Positions 23,293-35,144 of a DNA stretch of 64,000 nucleotides are shown here, piece by piece. Position 1 is the stretch's first letter; each line of letters begins with the position of its first letter. The position numbers and the translations under genes were made by a program. Source of the stretch: Neckera pumila (lineage: Eukaryota; Streptophyta; Bryopsida; Hypnales; Neckeraceae); the NCBI GenBank assembly GCA_963969595.1, contig OZ018408.1, positions 47,865,022 to 47,929,021 of the forward strand. The letters are read 5' to 3'. The notes beneath the pieces were generated by a model, which saw only the letters and a list, made by a program, of their open reading frames with translations, was not told the DNA's origin and did not search any database.

Positions 23293-23366
23293 TGTTAAGA
23301 CACATCTTATCTTAATACACTCTCCATTATAGTTTATTAGAGTTTATTTTTCTTAAAAGATTCCTT
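23293..23366 (+). repeat. 3' LTR, first part
   Basis: Starts TGTTAAGACACATCTTATC, corresponds to the first third of the 5' LTR and is interrupted by the CACTA element. Confidence 0.85.
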
Positions 23367-23631
23367 CACTACAAGAAAATGCTGGAAAGAATGACTTGCA
23401 TAAATGACTGCAAATGAGTTGTTTTGGTCACATTGACTGAAAAATGACTATAGGGTCCTAGAGTCATTATGGTCGAGTCGTTTATGTAAATGACTTGGGG
23501 TTTGTTATCACCATCCATTTCTACCTTGGATGTAGAAATACATAAAAAAAGAAATGGTTGAAGTAATAAAGTAAGTTGGGCTAAGGGAAGGACTATAGAG
23601 CTGCCATGTGGAAAGCGGGACCCTTGAAACA

Positions 23632-23790
23632 TCTGACGTGGACATCCACAAGGCCAGTCATTCTTTAGTCATTTTGAAATTATGATTGACCTATGATGAA
23701 TCTGATGTGGACATCCATAAGGCCAGTCATTCTTTAGTCATTTTGAAATTATGACTAACCCATGATGAATCTGACGTGGACGGCCACGTA
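23632..23790. repeat. 69-bp tandem repeat in the CACTA element
   Basis: Units start at 23632, 23701 and 23770 with TCTGAYGTGGACATCCA; two are complete. They carry two AGTCATT words each. Confidence 0.85.
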
Positions 23791-24467
23791 GGAAGTTGTT
23801 CCTGAGTCATTGTTTAGGAGTGATGCTTGTTTAGAATTTAGGTGACCTTGCCGTTGACATCTCTAGTCATTCTAAAGTTAACATGATGTTTGCAGAAGGG
23901 AATGTGGGGCCTATTATTTGGGGAGCAATCATACTGCAGTTGCATATCAATACATTCAAAATTTCACAACAATATACCATATACAATACACCATATACAA
24001 TACACTATACATCGTATACTATACATTGTAGTTAGCATATGTGTCACATGGCTTTCAAATCCATTTAGTATATGAGTATGAAGAAATGAAATGACAAGCC
24101 TTTTATACAAGTGGGGTGGTAGGAGGCAAGACAAACCATGTGGGATATATAAAACATAGGATTTGTGTTACAAATAATATTTCAAATCCATTTAGGCATG
24201 GTAGATTAATTTTTTTCACAAAACTTCAAACTAAAAAAAATTGGAAAATCAATCTCTTTCATCTTCAAAAATCCATTCTATATTTTCAGCCTAATATCAA
24301 AAGTTATGGACAAATTTGAAAAAGGGATTGGAAAGGATATTTTCTTTTGTTAATATCCCTAAATTTTGTCTTGCCTTTTTGTATATAACCCATGATGAAA
24401 ATGCATTGTAGATGCAAATGAAGTATGAAAGATGAAAGATACACAAGATGTTTAAAAATCGCACAAT

Positions 24468-25631
24468 CACTAGTAGAAAATTTAGTGACCAGATCAACAA
24501 AAATTCAAAAGAAAAGTGTTGATTTTTTTGTTAATTTGGACAAGTTGATTTGGTTACTTGTGAACAAAAAAGTGTTGATTTTTTTGTTGATTTGGTCAAT
24601 TCAAGAATGAGAAAAAAATAAAAACTTAAAGGAAATTTGACCATACAAAAATTAACATGTGGCAAGTACCACATCATCACAAAAGTGCCACCTTGGCAAT
24701 TCAAACCAGTGGGGAGCCTCCACCTAGACAAGCCGCCACCTAGGCCGGTCAAACCAATAGGGAGCCACCACCTAGGCAAGCGGCCACCTAAGCAAGAGAT
24801 CTCATCGGCACCCCTTGCTTATAGTACAAGGCCTTTACCAACACACCAAGCATCCATGTACATGTACACATGTGAGTTTCCGTTTTTATTTATTTAGTTA
24901 TTGCTAGTTAAATTCAGTGTTTTTCAAACTCAGCAGACTTCAGAGGCCATTTAGGCATAGTAAAACAACTTTTTCAAAACAATTTCAACTAAAAAAAGGT
25001 GCAAAATCAAGTTAACTCTTACCTCCAAAAATTCTTTTGCAATTCAAAGTCTCCAGTCAAAGTTATGGACAAAATTCAGAGAGGGTGTTTTAACATGTTA
25101 AAAAGAATGTCCATTCCAACTCCTCTCTAAATTTTGTCCATAACTTTTGACTAGAAACTCTGAATTGCAAAAGAATTTTTGGAGGTAAGTGTTAACTTGA
25201 TTTTGCAACTTTTTTTAGTTAAAAGTTTTTTGAAAAAAGTTGTTTATTATGCCTAAATGGACTCTGAAGTTTGCTAATTTAAGAAAATACCGAATTGTGA
25301 ATGATTAAGTTCTAAAAAAAAAAAAAATTTTACATAGAATACTAACTATGGTGATTTAAATAGTTTTCAAATGAAAAAATTTACTTGAGATTCTTGTAAG
25401 TAAAAAGGAACAGAGAAGTGTTGATTTTTTTAGTTGAAGTATCCAAATCAACAAAAAAGTGTTGATATTTTTGTTACTTTAAAGTTGAAGTATTTGAATC
25501 AACAAAAAAAGTGTTGATTTTGTTAATGTGTACCAAAATTAACAAAAAATTGTTGAATTAGACAATACAATATCCAATTCAACAAAATTTGTTGATGTTT
25601 TGTTGATTTGGACATTGTTTTTCTACTAGTG
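24468..25631. mobile_element. Nested mini-CACTA element, 1164 bp
   Basis: Inverted ends CACTAGTAGAAAA and TTTTCTACTAGTG, with the 3-bp duplication AAT at 24465-24467 and 25632-25634. The subterminal parts carry several GTGTTGATTTTTTTGTT-like words. No coding frame. It lies wholly within the larger CACTA element. Confidence 0.92.
24942..25275. repeat. Foldback structure in the mini-CACTA element
   Basis: Two arms of roughly 160 bp, centred near 25108, pair closely: for example CTTACCTCCAAAAATTCTTT near 25019 and AAAGAATTTTTGGAGGTAAG near 25170. A partial single copy lies at about 24190-24330. Confidence 0.85.
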
Positions 25632-25719
25632 AATGCATCACAATGCACAAAGTACCGAAGCAGTAATTAAATAGCTGCACAGTAATCTGAGATGTTTTAG
25701 CTCATTCTACAATCTGCAC

Positions 25720-25782
25720 TTTCAAGAAGTCATTTTGTAGTTGCAAGAAGTCATTTTGTAGTCGCAAAAAGTCACTTTGCAG
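25720..25782. repeat. 21-bp tandem repeat, three units
   Basis: TTGCAAGAAGTCATTTTGTAG-like units lie at 25720, 25741 and 25762; the last is diverged. They are probable subterminal motifs of the outer CACTA element. Confidence 0.8.
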
Positions 25783-26059
25783 CAGTAGTAGAGAAGCAAC
25801 GTTGCTGTCCATGTAAAGAGGGAACGGGACTTAACAATTGCTTCTAGGACTATGAAGACACCTTCCAACCTTTACTTTGGGACCTCAAGAATGTCCAATT
25901 TGAATCATGGGAAATGTCCGGAAATATTGTGAAGTTACCAACGCAAATGGACCAAAATCATAGTTGTTGTCCTAGTAGGAGTGTAAATGAATCTTAAAAC
26001 AGACGTTGATTAAGAAAATAATAGATCCTAACAAAACAAAAAGGCCATTAGGAATGCAT

Positions 26060-26600
26060 GATTTATAAGAGAAGGAAAAAAGAATTCTATTCTTTTTAAA
26101 GAAGGTTGAAGAAATAAACTTAGGAAAATAAACAAAAAGTAGAAAGAAGAGAAAGTTAAAAAAAAGATTTAATGAAATGGAGAAAAGAAGAAAAAAGGAA
26201 AAAAATGAATAACAAAAAAAATTACAAGGATTACAATTTACAAATAGGAAAAAATCTGAAGAAATGAAAATTACCAAAAAGAGAAAAAATAATTTTGTTG
26301 GTTTTTAGAATTTTTTTTGGGAAATGATAGCAAATGAAACTAATAAGAGAAAAATAAAAAATCAACAGTGCATAAAAAAGAAAAAGGTACAAAAAGAAAT
26401 TAAAAGATTAAAACAAATTTTAAAAAGAGAATGAGCGAGAAATAAAAAATAAAACAAAAAATGACGAAGAAGAAAGAAGCCCTTTTGTAAGCATCATTTT
26501 CTAAAGCTCGGACAAATGACTTCAAATCATTCGATCCCAATGAAAAAAAATTAAAACATAAACAAAGAGTGTATATTAAAAGCAATTAGGAGTTAAGGCA
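26060..26600. repeat. Purine-rich low-complexity tract
   Basis: The plus strand is dominated by A and G (AGAAGAGAAAG-like words) for about 540 bp. Open frames on the minus strand here reflect composition, not genes. Confidence 0.7.
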
Positions 26601-27131
26601 CTTTAATTGCCTAATATTTATTAATTTATTTGTAGACAACACATCATCTTGTTAAAGCTGCATCCTTTAACAATGTAGCACATAAAACATCTAAAAGGAT
26701 AGAACTATTTTGTACCAAAAACACCTAATAAGATGCAGTGATTAGTCAGTCATTTCATAGTAGCCATGCAGTGAAATTCAAGTTGTTCAGAACATCTTTC
26801 TGCCATGTCTTTTATAGTGGCCTCTCTTTTTTCTTTCCATCAATTTTATTCCAAAACTTCCCAAAGTTGTCTGCCAATTACACTTCAATTGTATTGGAAT
26901 GAAAGCCTTGCCACATCAGAATGTTGACAACGTTATGAACAGAATGTGGTAGATGACATTTGCCCCTTGTTCACTCTTCATTTTGCAATTGCGGACGTGA
27001 CTTTGGCTTTACTCAGATGTTGTGAAGTTAACGGCGATGGTGCAATTAGGAAGCCCCAGTCATTCTAAAGTCACATTTTCCATGAAGTCATTCTTTGCAA
27101 TCGCATATTTGTCCATTTTCTTGTAGTGCTT

Positions 27132-27285
27132 GGACCAATAGTAGAGGAGGAGAACTATTTATAGATTCTCTCTCTGTGGTATATATTTACTTTACTTTGA
27201 ATATATTATAATTCTTACTTCTTTCTTCTTACACACTTTGGTTTTACAACCTTTTGTAGTTTTGTTTTGTTTCTTATTCTTAGCA
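27132..27285 (+). repeat. 3' LTR, second part
   Basis: Continues the 3' LTR after the CACTA element and ends TTAGCA before the ATCTT target duplication. Confidence 0.85.
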
Positions 27286-27354
27286 ATCTTGGGGGTACTT
27301 TTTACATTCGTTTGTAATTGAGTTCGCTATTTAACTCTTGTAGGAGCTGTCATA

Positions 27355-28040
27355 AAGGAGATTTGAGGCCTTTAGATGATTGCGAGTTCCCCTATGATCC
27401 TTGACTGCAGGAATGCAGGGGAAGCAATTGGCGGATGCGGTCGAAATGGTGCCATGTCATATTCAAAAAAAAAAAAAAAAAAAAATTCCTAAAATGATAT
27501 TTGGAAAAAAAAAATTGAAAGTTCGTATAGATTGTGTACTAAATCGGGCCAGATTTGGGAATGGGCCTAAAATGGCCCTCCAATGCCCTCCAATCTCATT
27601 TAATGGGGAGTGTTGTTTTTGAGTAATGTTCTGCTAATTGCAATAGTTCATGTGCATATGCATTGCTGACAAGTTCTCTGCTGGACTTGTACTTCATTTG
27701 AAGAGTGACAAATGACAAAAATGGCATTAGAAGAGATTTGAGGCCTCCAAGAGCCCGCGAATTATCTTGCGTTCCCGCAACGTTCCCATGCAGGAAAGCT
27801 GCTGGCTAATGTGGTCGCGTGAGTGCCACGTCATTTTCGAAAAAAAATTTAAAAAAAATAAAAAAATAGGCCTAAAATGATATTTGGGAGAGAATATTTT
27901 ATTTTTATTTTTATTTTTGAAAAAAAAATTCTTTCCGCCCGTACAGGTTGTTCACAAATTTGGCTAGATTGGGAAAGGAGCTTGAAACAGCCCTCCAATG
28001 CCCTCCAATGCCCTCCAATCTCTTCTAATGCGTTTTTGCT
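27355..28040. repeat. Tandem duplication of about 370 bp with a variable 10-bp repeat
   Basis: GGAGATTTGAGGCC at about 27358 and AGAGATTTGAGGCC at about 27730 open two diverged copies. Both contain a poly-A run, a CCTAAAATGATATTTGG word and a short CCCTCCAATG array: two units in the first copy, three in the second. Confidence 0.75.
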
Positions 28041-29650
28041 TTTCTTGCTTCATATTATGCTAATCTTGAATTATGTGTGAGCAAACGGTTCTTTGCGAAG
28101 CTGAGTTCTGGGTGTATTGCTTCTTGGTATGTGTGTTACACTGTGTGTTTCCAGTTTCAAGACTCTTGTCTTGTGAGATGGGTCTTGAAACTATCTTGTG
28201 GAAACAATCCCCTTTGTCCTTTCGCTTGTTGTGAGGATGAATTCAAACGCTCATAAGTTATACTGATGTAAGTGCGTCACTCTTCCATTTTTGTATGAAA
28301 TCACATCTTTTGTCGGTATAAGATCTGGAATGCAATGGTTTTTAGGAAGGCTAGGTTAGCATTTGGGCAGTGATCTTTGAGATTAGAGTCATGTGTTGGT
28401 AGCATTGTCATGCATCATGGCATTGGCCATGGCACATTCGAGTGTAGTGGTTTGGCAACCGCGGCAAGATTTTTCAAAGGAAGGATTTTTTCAGGGTAGA
28501 GAAGAGCAATCCTACTATTAATGATGCCCACAATGATAAATGCCCAAGGCTTTTTTTGAGCTTCTTGGAAATTATTCTAAAGTGGAAAAAAGAAAGACAA
28601 CATTTTGACAAGCTTTATCAATTTATTTTGAATTTAACCATAAAAAGTCAAACTAGACATGCTAGAGATCACATGGAGAAAAAACAAAAAACAATATCAC
28701 TTATGGATTGAAAGATTATAATAATGTTTGATCATGAGGATGTTAAAATTGGGAAAGCAATCTGGAGTTAAAGGGCATAATATGTATAACCCCAATCAAT
28801 TTATGGCTTCCCAAAATCTTTTCAATAATTTTTTTAAATAATTTTTTATTGTGATTTTTTCTCTAAGACTCTAGGTTATTGGAGGCTCATTTCTAGGAGC
28901 CCTCAACACTAGAAAATCAAGATTTTGCAATAGCTAAAGCCCCGTGCACAAAATCTTAAGTAAAATAATCATAATCATTAATTTTCAAAATTGGATTTTT
29001 GATGCTAAAACTAGACTTCAAAAAAAAATGTTTAAGAATATAAATTATTAAAAATAGTAATTTTGTTAAATTTAATTTAACTTCAAAATATTGTCAACAC
29101 AAAAATTTGGTGCCTTGGGCATTTAGGGGTTAATGCTTGTTTTGGTGTCTTCGATCATAGTAAATGACGACATAACCTCTCAGTTCAAAAATAAGTTCTT
29201 GGACACTTTCTACAACTAATCTTGATCCAAATCTTGAATACGGAAAACTCTATCTTATTGATTATTTGAACACCTTAATGACAAGCAAAAACACTAGGGA
29301 GCATGATTTTTATCTCAGGCAAAAAATCCTATCAAAATATGTATATTTTGCTCTAATAATTGACAAATTTTGATGCAAAGGTCTTCTAAGGATGGACTTA
29401 AGGTAGAAGTACCCATATTTGTGCGTCCCCCCATTTTTGAGACGTAGGGGTCCCTTGAAGTGTTCCAAATGACCATCTATGTGGAGTGTCTCCAAATTTT
29501 CACATGGCTCCTTATATTAGTACATCAACTTATTAGTAAGTGACCAATTTGAGGTGTTTCTATTAAATATCGATATTGTCAAAATCTTGTTTTGGATGAA
29601 GACCAATTCTAGATAGTATGACCAAGAGTTTGAATATGTGAAGGATTAAA
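28041..29650. other. No gene recognised; possible end of a TTAA element at 29130
   Basis: AT-rich. ATTTAGGGGTTAA at 29121-29133 resembles one end of the TTAA-type family, but no matching partner end was found nearby, so it is not called as a complete element. Confidence 0.4.
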
Positions 29651-29659
29651 AGTTAGAAT

Positions 29660-29858
29660 GAAAATCTTCTTTCAATATAATATAAGGAACTCCCTAGATC
29701 TTAATTTTATAGAAAATTTGTAGAAAATAATGAAAGACCATATTCAAAATGAGCCTATGTCCAAGAATAGAGAAGGACTTATTGAATCAATTCAAAGAGC
29801 ATAAAAAGTAGGGTGTAAGTTGGGAATTCTATAAATGGTGTCGGGTCCTTGAACGGTT
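29660..29858 (+). pseudogene. Tc1/mariner transposase C-terminal remnant
   Basis: The plus strand reads SLDLNFIENL, a stop, KIMKDHIQNEP, then NREGLIESIQRA and further stops. SPDLNPIENLWK...KEELIESI.RAW is the conserved end of Tc1-type (DD34E) DDE transposases. The catalytic Glu is in IENL; upstream catalytic motifs are not recognisable. The remnant stops exactly where homology to the inverted-duplication arm begins (29858). Confidence 0.7.
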
Positions 29859-30075
29859 ATTATGTACATGAAATCATTATATATGCCTTGAAATAACAAG
29901 AATAAATATATTGTAATCATTTATAGACTTGACACTATTTATGGTATTCCTCCCTTATATGAACATGCTTGAAGTTTTCAAATCAACCATGCTTCATAGA
30001 ATGAATGTTGTAATTAGTGCCAAAGGTAGAAGTATAAAATGCTAGATATGAAGTAGTAAATAGCCAAATACTTGA
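29858..30075. repeat. Detached inner piece of the right arm
   Basis: It matches 11622-11402 of the left arm in inverted orientation (for example TTAGTGCCAAAGGTAGAAGT near 30016 with its complement near 11450). It is separated from the rest of the right arm by the 20.9-kb element. Confidence 0.9.
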
Positions 30076-30110
30076 AACACAAAATTAGACATTTTTGCAC
30101 TTGGCCAAGT
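30072..30110. repeat. Left end: TTGA target duplication, terminal repeat and palindrome
   Basis: TTGA at 30072-30075, the terminal repeat at 30076-30104, and the perfect 16-bp palindrome GCACTTGGCCAAGTGC at 30097-30112. GCACTTGG recurs at the right end and may be the transposase-binding core. Confidence 0.85.
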
Positions 30111-30112
30111 GC

Positions 30113-30750
30113 AATGATTGTATGCAAAACTATTCACACAAAACGTATTATCAAAAACTTGAGTACCCCCCAGATTTTCAAGAGATCTATTTTTTGATTT
30201 CATCGTGCAATAGTATCACTTTGAATGCAAACTCTCTATGAGGATGCCATTTTAGTTCTTCCTAGAGAAATACAAGTCCAATACATTTTATTTCTTTCTA
30301 TCAATCATTTCTTTTGGTCTCATGTATTCATTTTTCTACTCGGTACATTGCTATTACATTAGTGTTGTAATATTTAAATGAGTATACAATGTGTACAGCA
30401 CTATTCACTACAATTTTTGGAATATTTATTTATAAATCCAGAATGACATTGAAGGTTTAGCAACTACCTTCAAATTTTAAATTACGTGCTCACACCAATC
30501 AAAAACCAAACAATCATTCGAACATCTTCATATACTTTCAAAACTAGCACACAAGGTCTATACTCTCACACACCTTATTCTATCATTACACGTACTACTA
30601 TGTCTCTTATAATGACACTACTTCATCCGGTATCTCCAACACTCGTGCAGATGATTGCACCAGATCTTCTCCTTTTCCTCTAGCAATTGCCTCCACTTGA
30701 TCGTGTGCACTTGGTCCACCGATTGGACTCATTGAAGGCGGCGAGGTACA
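30113..30750. other. Left subterminal region of the giant element
   Basis: AT-rich, no gene. It would be the 3' flank of the leftward-reading coding region. Confidence 0.5.
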
Positions 30751-33700
30751 CTACAACGTCGTATTCACCATGGCGCTTGCAACAGACGTTGTCAGTCCCT
30801 TTGATAAAGTTGGCGACAGAGAAGGTCCTTCCAATATGGAAGTCATCCAGTGATAAATGTAATGTGGTCCTTCACCTGTCCGAGTGAATTGAATATTGTC
30901 CCTATTACGATAACATCCTTCACCATCCGGGACAAAGCTCATTTGATCCAATTGGCTGAATGCTGACAATGCTGACATGGACTCTATTTGCGTTGTTATA
31001 TCTGCACTTTCTCCCATGTCCCCTTCAACTTGTTCCATTTCCACGTTGTCCACCTCATCAACTGCTTCTGTAACAATAAAATCCGGGTCTTGTTCCACTT
31101 CCATCAAATCTACTTGGTCCCCACGGGCGTCACTGACTGCATCAGTGTCACGAGAACCTAAACTTCGCCCAGCACTTGGTAATCTGTCAGATTGTGTCCG
31201 CTCGGCATCACTGTCTTCTTTGTTTGTCGATGAGGCTCCCGAGTCAACTACTATAGTTTTCCCTTTCTGCCTTCCCTGTCTAATCACTTGAAATCTCTCT
31301 TCTTCATCGGAGGAGTCCCTGGATGACCGCGGTAGTCTTTCAACTCTACCACGTGGCACACCTCCATCTGTTTCAAAAATCCTGGGACCAGGCAAACTCT
31401 CTTCTGTAGTCAACATCTGCGAAGGTCTGCGTTCGGCGGCCATACTCACACTGTTCACCATCATCAACTTCTCCCCGTACATTGATTGCAATCTGTCGTA
31501 CACAAATTGCGTTTTGATGGATGCACCTTCCATAATGATAACATCATTGCCTACATATCCTGTCTCCAAAATCCCTGGCATTGCCATTGTGATGCCTAAT
31601 GTTACCAATCTCCAATTCCGCGGCAGATACATTTGTACCAATCTCTTCAACTCCGTTGGTGTCCTTTCAAATTTATCTTGTGCTCGAGGCATCACTTCTG
31701 TACTCCAAGAGTCTTGAAATACAACATTTAAGTCCTCTGTACTACTAGGAAGGTTTTCCATGAATCCACTCTCCTTCGGATAATTCATGATGATGACAAT
31801 GCCACCAACAAGTTGTACACCGCGGCGTCGTTGCTCGCTGTGACGCAGATCATTCACGTATGAAGACACCATTTCTGTTTGAAATATCCAAGAACCTTGC
31901 AGCACGTGGCAATCCTCTGACAATGCCATCCTCAACTCCATCGCTTCATCAAATGATACGCCTGGCGGAAACAGAAACACGGCATTCCAACGGAAAATGG
32001 AAGACATCCAATTCTTCAGTTGTTGCACAACCTTGCTGTAATCCTCGTTCGACCATGGGATGTCCTTCCCTTACAAACCTCCACGTCTACAATCAAAAAT
32101 CCATAAACTGGTTTGCCAAGTTCAATGTATTCGTCATCAAAGAACCTTTCTTTACATCTCACGTAAAATGAGGCTTCACGTTCTTCGTGTTGCACTATAG
32201 AGATTGCAACTTGCCAGTTCCAACGAGCATTTGATACATCCTCGACATCTCGACCATATCCCGCATAACCTTTGCGACCCGCTCGGATATCCACAAAGTG
32301 TTGCCTAACAAAAGCTGGGACAACATTCTCTAAATTATTTAGCATTCAAACCGTTGTCACTACAGGAAAACACCACGAGGTCTTCGTGTCATTATTCAAT
32401 GTCCTCCCCATCAAGATGAATTGCCTTCCTCTCGAATCTCCATACTTGCTTATGTCAATGGAGTAGAAATCATCCATCGACGATGGATTTTCATCCCCTG
32501 CTTCTACTATAAGAAACCGAATTTGGTTTCTGATCGCATCTTTCCGCTGTAAAGTATCCACCGCATATGCTATTGTACCTTTAGAGGGGTTTGCAAAAGC
32601 AGCATCATTGAAATAATACCGCTGCGAAGCGCGCTTTCCATTCACTACATCCTTTGCAACCATCTCCTGGACCACACGTACATAGTTTTCCGTAGAGATG
32701 CTGTTCAAGGGCCTCCACCAGGTCTTCTCCATCCTCTTGCGCTTCGGGTTTCCATCCACTGTGACATCAAGATTCTGATCTCTAACCGTCTTCTTCCATT
32801 TATTTTTTTGCTTTCTTGCTGAAAATAATTTTCCGTCCTCATAATCTTTGCACACCCGCAGGATAGCCTTATAGGAAACCTCGTCTTCATGCCAAGCATG
32901 GCGTATGTAGTCCACCATCTTCCTCGACAACTCCCCCAATGATACATGCTTTGATAAGTTCTGACTTAGATGTAATGCACTTCCTACCATTGTCAATGTT
33001 TTCGCTCTGTGTGCATCGTCAGCCCGAGTAGCAACACTTGGACTTCCACACGCTTTCCATATATTGTGCAGTTTGATGAGATTCTCGTAATGCGTGGTGA
33101 AGAACTTCCGATCAAATTCCTTCGCATTTATTTTCACCGACACTTCTATATAAAACTGAGGATTGTTGTACACTACAAACTTTGTTTTTCATCTCACAAA
33201 TTGCGCATGATACTCCTCATTGGATAAGTGTCCCTCTTCCTTTTCCCGTTGGGCTCGTTTACAATCACCAACAACATGTTGGCCATCTACTGACTCCCAT
33301 ATAATATTGCTCTCCAGCCACCTTTTCTGCAATGCGCTGCTTGAGAGGGATGAATCCGCCCGGCAATGTTTCAAATACACGGCTTCAAATTCACGTGCAG
33401 CACCTTCTTGGCTAAACGGCACTTCTATCACCTCCGTCTCGCCCTCGTCATTGCTACTGTCATAGCGATATGCAATGGGACGAAGGGTAATCGCACTGAC
33501 TCCATCAGCTTCGAATCCCTTGAGGCGCTCGTATATTTCATTCACACGCCAATCCATGAGTACCCTGTGGTTTGTCTCTGTGTTAGCCACATCGCGGATA
33601 CTATCGATCCTTGCATCAAAAATTAGACTTTGTCCCTATAAATATCCTGCTCTGTACTCGATCTCAGTAGGAAAAACCACAAGTGCTTTCGTAATACTCT

Positions 33701-35144
33701 TCGGCAATACTCTTCTAGGCTCTTGCTCCGGTTCACTCTCAGAGGAATCATTATCAATAACAGCATTTTTGCCATCATTTCCTTGTGGAGGGCGGCTTTG
33801 CAAGGCTGTTCTTTGACGACGTATTTGTGCTGTTGTTTGCTTCCTAGCGCCTTGCTCTTCTATAGCATCCGTTGGACGAGTGCGATGCCTTCTTTGGTCT
33901 TCTAAGATGTCTTCCACTACAGATTCATGTTGCAACACATTCCCACCACGTCCTCTATCAGCACCTTGTCCTCTACTAGCACCACGTCCTGCACCAGCAC
34001 TACGTCTTGTACCAGCTCCACGTCCTGTACCAGCTCCACAACCTCCACCAGCACCACGTTCTGCATCAGCTCTTCGTCCTCCACCAGCACTTTGTCCCCT
34101 ACTAGCACCTCGTCCCATATCAGCAGCCTGTCGTGCACGATCGGCAATTCTTCCAGCATCCACATTGGCTACTACAACATGTGATCTATACAATCTTCCT
34201 CCTAAGCGAATTCTTGGTTGTCTTGATCCAGAATCTGCTTCCGTGACTGTAGTTGCAGCTCCCTCGTTACCTTCGCTTGGAAAAGTAGGTAAAATCGGTG
34301 GTTCACTTGGTACAGGAATTTGAGCTGCAGCCCTGCTCGATTGAAACTGTTCCTCTTCAATATCTAGAGGCTCAAATGCTGGCATCACTGGTTTACTCCC
34401 TTGGTTCAATACCTCTTCTTGCCTTTCAATTTCATCATCACCAGTAGATTGAACGCCAACATCAGTGGTTGACGATTAGAGATGCTGACGATGTGCCCTC
34501 GGTGTACTAGAAACACCCTGCTCATCTGCATTGGTTTCTAATCCCGCTTCAACAGCAGCTCGCTTGCGACTTCTTTCTTCCACTGAAACCCAATTTGGAT
34601 TAACTTGCGCAGCAAGGTTTTGATATATTTCATTTGAGTCTTCTGGATCTTTAGGTGCACGCTGCTCTCGAGGAACATTTGGATTTGTCCTTTGTACTTC
34701 TTCAAGTCTACAAATCTCCATGTATTGATGACGTAATTCGCGTACTTGTTCAGGGGCCATCTTCATGAATTTTTGAACTACTCCCTCTCGTTTCACTTGC
34801 CATTCATGAGGCAATTTCTTCCAATGCAGAGCCACGGCTTTCAAGCTCCGCATGGGAGTGAGACATAAAAGGAGCTCTGGTGGAACAGGGGCCATCATGG
34901 ATATCTTCTGGAGTTTGTACTTCTCCAGAATTGTTTCCGTAGTGGTCACTGACACCGTCAATCCTCCGTCAGCGGTGCCCGTGAGGCCTTTGATGACTCC
35001 ATGTGAGGTCCCCACTGCAGACCAGTAACGGTGATCGTCAATTGGAAAATCAGTGATCCACAAAGAGGATCTCTCACTATCGTCTGCTACAATCCACCAT
35101 CCATGCTCCAACCACTTTGAATTCATCTTCGGTGCCATGATGCC
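30751..35144 (-). pseudogene. Long unrecognised accessory gene of the giant element, interrupted by four stops and a frameshift
   Basis: It opens after a splice-acceptor-like TTTCAG at 35145-35150, with ATG at 35138. From there to 32346 one frame is kept through TAA (34478-34476), TAG (33638-33636), TGA (33191-33189) and TGA (32348-32346). A frameshift near 32020-32075 leads into a 425-codon frame ending at 30751. The total is about 1,460 codons. Visible parts: an N-terminal globular region (WLEHGWWIVADDS...), a Gly/Arg-rich repeat stretch (RGA, GAGRGA units, about 34150-33930) with Pro/Glu-rich flanks, a basic stretch (NPKRKRMEKTWW) and an acidic Asp/Glu-rich part near the end. All four nonsense codons could come from CAA, CAG or CGA by single C-to-T changes. 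I recognise no family. Its place suggests a helper or accessory protein of the transposon. Confidence 0.7.
33930..34130. repeat. Coding minisatellite (Gly/Arg/Ala repeats)
   Basis: Variants of CACGTCCTGTACCAGCTC recur about eleven times, encoding RGA/GAG-type repeats on the minus strand of the accessory gene. Confidence 0.8.

Larger units (their letters stand above)
23367..27128. mobile_element. CACTA (En/Spm-type) element inside the 3' LTR
   Basis: The ends are perfect inverted repeats: CACTACAAGAAAA and TTTTCTTGTAGTG. They are flanked by the 3-bp duplication CTT (23364-23366 and 27129-27131), and the uninterrupted LTR copy confirms the insertion. Many AGTCATT/AATGACT words near both ends look like the subterminal transposase-binding repeats of CACTA elements. 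No transposase frame was found, so it is non-autonomous. A second, smaller CACTA element is inserted in it. Confidence 0.93.
20808..27285 (+). mobile_element. Copia-type LTR retrotransposon, degenerate, with nested CACTA elements
   Basis: LTRs start TGTTAAG and end CA. The 5-bp target duplication ATCTT flanks it at 20803-20807 and 27286-27290. The 5' LTR is 20808-21030 (223 bp). The 3' LTR is split: 23293-23366 plus 27132-27285, with the CACTA element between. A polypurine tract (GCAAGGAGGAG) sits directly before the 3' LTR, and a CGTTATCAGCACG primer-binding-like sequence follows the 5' LTR. The internal part is only about 2.3 kb and lacks intact gag and pol, so it cannot move on its own. 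Confidence 0.88.

Noticed and set aside
25972..26585. Hydrophobic Phe-rich frames on the minus strand in the CACTA element
   Set aside because: They are the translation of a purine-rich tract and reflect base composition only.
28768..29133. A complete TTAA-type element between TTAA at 28768 and 29130
   Set aside because: The two ends do not form inverted repeats; only the right end resembles the family.
34476..35138. Possible SANTA-like domain in the first part of the accessory protein (WWIV...VGTSHGVIKG...PPELLL)
   Set aside because: Only a loose impression of spacing; key conserved residues are not convincing without a profile search.
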